DNA from: DASYRM01 sp036004405
GTDB taxonomy: Bacteria > Acidobacteriota > Vicinamibacteria > Vicinamibacterales > UBA2999
DNA length: 64,000 bases
Direction: 5' to 3'
Assembly: GCA_036004405.1 (NCBI GenBank)
Contig: DASYRM010000028.1
Coordinates: 8,519 to 72,518 of the forward strand
This document shows positions 59,594 through 64,000 of the stretch, piece by piece (positions within the stretch are counted from its first letter, which is position 1; the number at the start of each line of letters is the position of its first letter). The position numbers and the translations under genes were made by a program. The notes beneath the pieces were generated by a model. It worked only from the letters and a program-made list of their open reading frames with translations, searched no databases and was not told the DNA's origin.

Positions 59594-60387
59594 GTGAACC
59601 GCACGGCCCTCGAGCGCGCGGTGATCCGCGACCGCTGGCTCGTCGTGTCGTCGCTGCTGCTCGTGGCGGGCGCCTGCTGGGCCTGGATCGTGCCGATGGC
59701 ACGTGACATGTACGGCGACATGGCGGGCCCCTCGGCGTGGATGATGACCTCCACGTGGACCCCGGCACACCAGACGCTGCTCTTCGTCATGTGGCCGCAA
59801 TGATGATCGGGATGATGCTGCCGTCCGCGGCGCCGACCCTTCTCGTCTACGGCATGGTGGCCCGCCGCGGCGACGACGGCGCGGACGCGCCGCTGCGCGT
59901 GCACATCTTCGCAGCCGGCTACCTGGTGGCGTGGATGGCGTTCAGCGCGGTCGCGACGCTGGCGCAGCGGGCCTTCACGGCCGCCGACGTGCTGTCGCCG
60001 ATGATGGAGGCACGAGCGCCGCTGGTGAGCGGGGCCATGCTGCTGACGGCGGGGGTCTATCAGCTCACGCCGCTCAAGCGCGCGTGCCTGCAGGCGTGCC
60101 AGTCGCCGGCGGCATTCCTGGTGACGCACTGGCGCGCCGGACGCGCGGGCGCCTTCCGCATCGGGCTCCTCCACGGCTGGTACTGCCTGGGCTGCTGCTG
60201 GGCGCTGATGCTGCTGCTCTTCGCGGGCGGCGTGATGAACCTGGCGGTCATCATCGGCCTCACGGTGTTCCTGCTGGTCGAAAAGCTCATGCCGCCGGCG
60301 CTGCAGGGCGGACGCTTCAGCGGCGTGATCCTTGTCGTCTCCGGCGTGTATATGGCCCTCGCCCCGTACGTAGAGGCGCACCTTTAG
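59594..60387 (+). pseudogene. DUF2182 membrane protein, frameshifted
   Basis: Reading from GTG 59594 gives VNRTALERAVIRDRWLVVSSLLL ... STWTPAHQTLLFVMW and then hits a stop at 59803. From about 59790 the next frame continues as AAMMIGMMLPSAAPTLLVYGMV ... GLLHGWYCLGCCWALMLLLFAGGVMNLAVIIGLTVFLLVEKL. The two halves are the typical order of a DUF2182 polytopic membrane protein, and one G missing in TGTGGCCGC (expected TGTGGGCCGC) near 59792 would restore it. So it is either a real frameshift or a sequencing/assembly error. The stop TAG lies in a palindromic repeat. Confidence 0.75.
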
Positions 60388-60429
60388 GTCCGCCGTAGCC
60401 TTGGCGAAGGCGGAAGGTCCGCCTCTACG
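60366..60429. repeat. Palindromic element supplying both stops of convergent genes
   Basis: Outer arms CGTAGAGGCG (60369-60378) and CGCCTCTACG (60420-60429) are perfect 10-bp inverse copies. The DUF2182 TAG (60385-60387) lies in the interior and the DUF523 TAG (60425-60427, minus strand) in the right arm. The interior hairpins are partly degenerate. Confidence 0.82.
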
Positions 60430-60967
60430 AAGGATGGCGCAGGCGGCGATAGGCGCGGACGCGTTCGAGAAATGCCTCGCACTGCTCTCGATCGCTCAGC
60501 CGTCCTTCTTCTTCGAGCGGCAGCAGAGGCTGCGCATTGGCGAGAGCCGCGGCGAACAGCCCACGGCCGCTGCCAGTGCCGGCTCCGGGCTCGCCGTGGA
60601 CTTCGACGCCCACGAGGCCGCACGACGGCGAATCCTTCTTCAATACGAAGCCGTCGAGATCGAGCGACGCGAGCTGGTGGAGTCGCGCGGTAACCGCGCT
60701 CTGTAGTTGATCGGTGACGTCGCGCCTGGTGTGCACGGTGAGGAGCCGTAGACCGCCGCCCTCACCAACGAGGTGCATCGGCTCTCGAGGCGTGCCGAAC
60801 CCCGCCTCGAGTTCGGGACACACCGGCACCCACTCGATCAATGGGGCGAGCAGATCGGTGAGGAACGGATGCCGCTTGTGTCCGCCGTCGTAGCGGACCT
60901 CGTTGCCGAGCAGGCAGGCCGACACGCCCAGACGGAGCTTGCCGGCCTGACCCGCCGTCGCTTTCAC
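60425..60967 (-). CDS. DUF523 family protein
   Basis: 180 residues from GTG 60967. It shows the DUF523 signature: LRLGVSACLLGNEVRYDGGHKRHPFLTD near the N-terminus, VPVCPELEAGFGTPREPMHLV, and DGFVLKKDSPSCGLVGV. Several conserved Cys (SACLLG, CPE, SCG) suggest metal or cluster binding; biochemical function is unknown. TAGGAT (60980-60975) ends 7 nt before the GTG, no Shine-Dalgarno: probable leaderless message. Confidence 0.88.
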   Translation of the reverse strand: MKATAGQAGKLRLGVSACLLGNEVRYDGGHKRHPFLTDLLAPLIEWVPVCPELEAGFGTPREPMHLVGEGGGLRLLTVHTRRDVTDQLQSAVTARLHQLASLDLDGFVLKKDSPSCGLVGVEVHGEPGAGTGSGRGLFAAALANAQPLLPLEEEGRLSDREQCEAFLERVRAYRRLRHPS

Positions 60968-60990
60968 ATCGGCAATCCTACCGGCGATCC

Positions 60991-61431
60991 CTAGCGGGAT
61001 GAGCGGCCGTTCTCGCGCGAGACTTCGCGCACGAGCTCGGCCACGTCGTGCTCGCGGCCGTTCCACGCCAAGTCGGCCTGCGCGATGATGCCCACGCAGC
61101 AGCCCTGGTCGTCCACCACCGGCACGCGCCGGATCTGGTGGGTCTCCATCATTCGCATGATGTCGGGGATCGGCGTGTCGGCGGTCACCGAGAGCACCGG
61201 TTGCGACATGTACTGCTCGGCCGTGTGCGCCATCGGGTTCTTGCCGTCGGCGACCACGCGGCAGACGATGTCGCGATCGGTGATGACGCCGACGAGACGC
61301 TCGCCGCGATCCACCACCGGGATCTCGCCGCAGTCGTTCTGAACCATCAGCTTCGCCACCTGATCCAAGGTCGCTGCTGCGGTGCAACAGGACGGTCCGG
61401 TGGTCATGATGTCTCGTGCCAGATTGGCCAT
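60991..61431 (-). CDS. CBS-domain pair protein
   Basis: 146 residues, two tandem CBS domains (residues about 8-65 and 72-130): VAKLMVQNDCGEIPVVDRGERLVGVITDRDIV and IPDIMRMMETHQIRRVPVVDDQGCCVGIIAQADL. CBS pairs bind adenine nucleotides and regulate a partner; no partner is fused or adjacent, so the regulated target is unknown. GGAGGAAC precedes the ATG. Confidence 0.93.
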   Translation of the reverse strand: MANLARDIMTTGPSCCTAAATLDQVAKLMVQNDCGEIPVVDRGERLVGVITDRDIVCRVVADGKNPMAHTAEQYMSQPVLSVTADTPIPDIMRMMETHQIRRVPVVDDQGCCVGIIAQADLAWNGREHDVAELVREVSRENGRSSR

Positions 61432-61467
61432 CGTTCCTCCGCTGTGAAGTAACCCGTGAATGGGTCG

Positions 61468-61959
61468 CTATCTCTTCGCGCTCTCCGAGATCTCCAGGCG
61501 GCGGCCCCTCGTGGATGCCGGCGGCACCGGCATGGTGACCTCCAGCACGCCGTCACGAAAGTCCGCTCTGGCCTGGTCGGTCATCGCCCCCTGCGGCAGC
61601 GGAATGACCCGATAAAAACTGCCGTAGGTGCGCTCGCTCCGGTAGTAGCCGTCGCGCTCCTCGTCGTGCGATCCCTTGCGCTCGCCGTGAATGGTCAGCG
61701 CGTCGTCGGTGATCTCCACCGACACCTCCTCCTTCTTCAAGCCGGGCAGATCCGCCTTCACGGTCAACCGGTCGTCCTTTTGAAAGACGTCCACGTCGGG
61801 CTGCCACGGTCCGTGACTGTCGCTCCACGTCGGGAACGACGTCCATTGCCGGCCGAGTCCAAAGTTGTCGAACAGGCGATCCATCTCGTCGGCAAAACGC
61901 TGCATCGCGCCGAACGGACGGTCGTGCTTGGGCGTCATCATGTTCTGCTTGTCTGCCAT
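61468..61959 (-). CDS. Hsp20-family small heat-shock protein
   Basis: 163 residues from ATG 61959 (GGGAGGGG ribosome site). An N-terminal variable part (HDRPFGAMQRFADEMDRLFDNFG) leads to an alpha-crystallin domain: PDVDVFQKDDRLTVKADLPGLKKEEVSVEITDDALTIHGERK, then YGSFYRVIPLPQG and ADFRDGVLEVTMPVP, ending with a short tail. It holds unfolding proteins in an ATP-independent way. Confidence 0.95.
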   Translation of the reverse strand: MADKQNMMTPKHDRPFGAMQRFADEMDRLFDNFGLGRQWTSFPTWSDSHGPWQPDVDVFQKDDRLTVKADLPGLKKEEVSVEITDDALTIHGERKGSHDEERDGYYRSERTYGSFYRVIPLPQGAMTDQARADFRDGVLEVTMPVPPASTRGRRLEISESAKR

Positions 61960-62049
61960 GAGCCCCTCCCTTGGATCACAGCGAAAGCTGCAAGCCGCGT
62001 TCCGCAAACCACCTCGACCCTGGACGGAAGATGTGACATACGTGAAGCG

Positions 62050-63141
62050 ATGCCCTCGGAATCTTTTCCAATCGCGCCGCCGGTCGAGCCCATGCTCGCC
62101 AAGCTCACCGAGGAGCTGCCCGCCGACGGTGGCGTCTTCCTGTTCGAGCCGAAATGGGACGGCTTCCGCGCGATCGTGTTCCGGGGCGGCGGCGACGTCT
62201 TCATTCAAAGCCGGGACCTCAGGCCGTTGGATCGCTACTTTCCCGAGCTGCACGACACGTTTCTCGCGAAGCTGCCGGACGGCTGCGTCGTGGACGGCGA
62301 GATCGTCATCGCCACACCCGAGGGGCTCGACTTCAACGCGCTGCAGATGCGGCTGCATCCGGCGGCGTCGCGCGTGGCGAAGCTGGCGCGCGAGTGCCCG
62401 GCCGCGTTCGTGGCGTTCGACCTGCTCGCGGCCGGCGGCGAGGACCTGCGCGAGGCGCCGCAGGAACAGCGCCGCGCACGCCTCGAGCGTCTCGTGGCCG
62501 GCATCGGTGAGCCGATTCATCTCACGCCGATGACGCGCGATCGTGCGGTGGCGGTCGAGTGGCTGCAGCGCTTCGAGGGCGCGGGGCTCGACGGTGTGAT
62601 GGCCAAGCCGGTCGCCGGCACGTATCAGCCCGGGAAGCGCGCCATGCTGAAGATCAAGCACGCGCGCACCGCCGACTGTGTCGTCGCCGGCTTCCGCTGG
62701 CACAAGGCCGGGCACGGCGAGCTGATCGGCTCACTGCTGCTCGGGCTCTACGACGACAAGGACCGGCTGCATCACGTGGGCGTGACGTCGTCGTTCACCA
62801 TGGCCACGCGCAGAGCCCTGGCCCAGGAGCTGGCGCCGCTGCGCGAGCGCGCGCTCGAGGAACATCCCTGGCGCGAGTGGGTCGAGGCGCAGGCGGCGAT
62901 GAGCGGCACGCGCATGCCGGGCGGGCAGAGCCGCTGGAGCGCCGGCAAGGATCTGTCGTGGGAACCGCTGCGGCTCGAGCGCGTCTGCGAGGTGAAGTAC
63001 GACCACATGCAGGGCGACCGCTTCCGCCACGCCGCGGTCTTCGAGCGCTGGCGTCCGGACAAGCAGCCGCGCGACTGCCGCTACGACCAGCTCGAGGTCA
63101 CGGCTCCTTACGAGCTCGCGAAGGTCTTCGGGGCGCTGTAG
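62050..63141 (+). CDS. ATP-dependent DNA ligase (LigC-type)
   Basis: 363 residues from ATG 62050. The nucleotidyltransferase motif FEPKWDGFRA has the ligase lysine K35, and DGEIVIATPEGLDFNALQMRL, FVAFDLLAAGGEDLREAP, DGVMAKPVAGTYQPGKRAMLKIKHARTADCVV are the downstream motifs; an OB-fold domain (ELIGSLLLGLYDDKDRLHHVGV) follows. The short length and lack of polymerase domains resemble LigC-type mycobacterial ligases used in end joining. Its 3' end overlaps the convergent LigD-type polymerase gene by 44 nt. Confidence 0.93.
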   Translation: MPSESFPIAPPVEPMLAKLTEELPADGGVFLFEPKWDGFRAIVFRGGGDVFIQSRDLRPLDRYFPELHDTFLAKLPDGCVVDGEIVIATPEGLDFNALQMRLHPAASRVAKLARECPAAFVAFDLLAAGGEDLREAPQEQRRARLERLVAGIGEPIHLTPMTRDRAVAVEWLQRFEGAGLDGVMAKPVAGTYQPGKRAMLKIKHARTADCVVAGFRWHKAGHGELIGSLLLGLYDDKDRLHHVGVTSSFTMATRRALAQELAPLRERALEEHPWREWVEAQAAMSGTRMPGGQSRWSAGKDLSWEPLRLERVCEVKYDHMQGDRFRHAAVFERWRPDKQPRDCRYDQLEVTAPYELAKVFGAL

Positions 63142-64000
63142 CGCGGTCCTTCGGCCACTCGCCCTTGGGCCAGTCGTTCACGTCCTCGTCCGGGTCGAGC
63201 CCCTCCTGCGCGGGTCGCAGTGCGTCGGGCACGTGCTGCAGGTTGACGCGGATGCGCGTCCAGGTGCGGAAGCGCCCCCGCATCGCGTCGACGAGCACGT
63301 CGGCGGGCTCGAGATGCGCGGATGCCTCGGGATGCCGCGCCTTCCACCGCTCGAAGCCCGCCAGCGCATCGGCCTTCTCGCGGGCACGCCCGATCTCGAT
63401 CAGCGGATGCTTCGGCACGCGCCGCGGTCCGGGGGTGCGGGTCTTCGGGCCCGCCCGTTTCGACGGGGCCACGCGCGGGGCTTCGCCTGGCTGCTTGCGG
63501 TAGTGCGGCGGCCACGGCGCGTCGCCGAGCCCCTCCTTCTCCTGGCGGGCCGACAGCTCGAGCAGCGTCTCCAGAGTCGAAGGACGCGCATCGATGTCGC
63601 GGTGCCGGTCGCCAACGGCGGCGAATCGGGCCGGCATCGTCGCCAGGGTGAAATCGGCGGGGTTGCACGCGTCCACTTCCTCCCACGCGAGCGGCGCCGA
63701 GACACGCGCGTCGGGTTTCGGCCGCACCGAGTACGCGGCGGCCACAGTGCGATCTTTCGCGTTCTGGTTGTAGTCGAGGAACACGCCGTGCCGTTCTTCC
63801 TTCCACCACTTGCTCGTGGCGAGCGCCGGCGCGCGCCGCTCCACCTCGCGCGCCAGCGCGAGAGCGGCGCGCCGCACCTGATCGAACGTCCACGCGCGCT
63901 CGATCCGCACGTTGACGTGCATGCCGCGCGAGCCGGACGTCTTCGGCCAGCCCACGAGCCCGAGGTCGGCGAGCGTCGCCTGCACCACGCGCGCGACGTC
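63098..64000 (-). CDS. LigD-type polymerase domain (NHEJ primase-polymerase); partial
   Basis: Reading from the right edge, this is the C-terminal part of a PolDom of the LigD family: GWPKTSGSRGMHVNVRIE and VFLDYNQNAKDRTVAAAYSVRPKPDARVSAPLAWEEVDACNPADFTLATMPAR are the standard blocks. A long extension follows with RIRVNLQHVPDAL and an Arg/Pro-rich tail. The upstream part, including the Mg-binding DhD motif, lies beyond the edge. With the convergent ATP ligase it forms an end-joining repair locus; Ku is not in the window. Confidence 0.9.
   Translation of the reverse strand, partial: DVARVVQATLADLGLVGWPKTSGSRGMHVNVRIERAWTFDQVRRAALALAREVERRAPALATSKWWKEERHGVFLDYNQNAKDRTVAAAYSVRPKPDARVSAPLAWEEVDACNPADFTLATMPARFAAVGDRHRDIDARPSTLETLLELSARQEKEGLGDAPWPPHYRKQPGEAPRVAPSKRAGPKTRTPGPRRVPKHPLIEIGRAREKADALAGFERWKARHPEASAHLEPADVLVDAMRGRFRTWTRIRVNLQHVPDALRPAQEGLDPDEDVNDWPKGEWPKDRATAPRRPSRARKEP

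Noticed and set aside
59780..59803. Programmed frameshift in the DUF2182 gene
   Set aside because: No slippery heptamer or downstream stem is visible at the site; a lost G is a simpler explanation.
60968..61387. N-terminal extension of the DUF523 frame across the CBS gene
   Set aside because: It runs over a real CBS gene in another frame and shows no family sequence; GTG 60967 is preceded by TAGGAT and fits the family start.
61456..62049. N-terminal extension of the DNA ligase frame
   Set aside because: It runs antisense across the Hsp20 gene; ligase homology begins right after ATG 62050.
1..64000. CRISPR arrays, tRNA or rRNA genes, insertion sequences
   Set aside because: No regularly spaced repeats, no cloverleaf sequences and no transposase frames were seen in the window; the palindromes are dispersed singly.

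Overview
The window is very GC-rich, densely packed DNA with no rRNA, tRNA, CRISPR array or recognisable insertion sequence. A TIGR03435-type secreted protein, a large TonB-dependent receptor with an N-terminal carboxypeptidase-regulatory-like domain, many SnoaL, CHRD and beta-barrel secreted proteins, and an ECF sigma factor with a Cys-rich tail together point to Acidobacteriota, most likely the Vicinamibacteria. This placement is inferred from gene content only. Both ends cut through genes: an RND efflux permease on the left and a LigD-type polymerase domain on the right.

Layout. 0-5 kb: an RND efflux pair (permease and lipoprotein adaptor) divergent from a NarL-type two-component system. 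5-8.4 kb: a PilB/GspE-type ATPase with four N-terminal MshEN-like repeats, divergent from a membrane HD-GYP protein, which suggests a c-di-GMP/pilus module. 8.4-23.5 kb: mostly secreted or housekeeping single genes (LigB-type dioxygenase, HHH protein, beta-barrels, CHRD protein, pyruvate kinase, NamZ/DUF1343, EF-hand protein, alpha/beta hydrolase, TonB receptor). 23.6-26.1 kb: a MocR regulator divergent from a haloalkane-dehalogenase-like gene, followed by a truncated AhpD-like remnant. 26.1-33.2 kb: LOG-family protein, an amidase operon, an outer-membrane barrel/thioredoxin/DsbD-alpha operon, and an ECF sigma/SnoaL pair. 33.3-44.1 kb: a GntR(YtrA)-slipin-TIGR03435 operon behind a clear self-operator, then the alpha-2-macroglobulin/PBP1C pair. 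44.2-50.3 kb: an Mrp-M16-M16-small membrane protein operon and a group of small zinc-ribbon proteins. 50.4-58.3 kb: AddA/AddB-like recombination nucleases plus a coiled-coil secreted protein. 58.6-64 kb: DUF1326/DUF2182 (the latter frameshifted), DUF523, CBS, Hsp20, and convergent ATP-dependent DNA ligase and LigD polymerase genes.

Two themes cut across the window. First, a dispersed family of palindromic elements (GGGCCGCC-TTCA-GGCGGCCC or AGGCGGACCT-type hairpins, often nested inside outer CGTGGGGG/CCCCCACG or GTACGTAG/CTACGTAC arms) lies between genes and also runs into gene ends, where it supplies stop codons or extra C-terminal residues. Second, at least eleven genes have a -10-like hexamer 6-8 nt before the start codon and no Shine-Dalgarno, which suggests leaderless transcripts; other genes here have strong GGAGG sites. 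Many adjacent genes overlap by 1-4 nt (ATGA or GTGA), so the operon calls are well supported.
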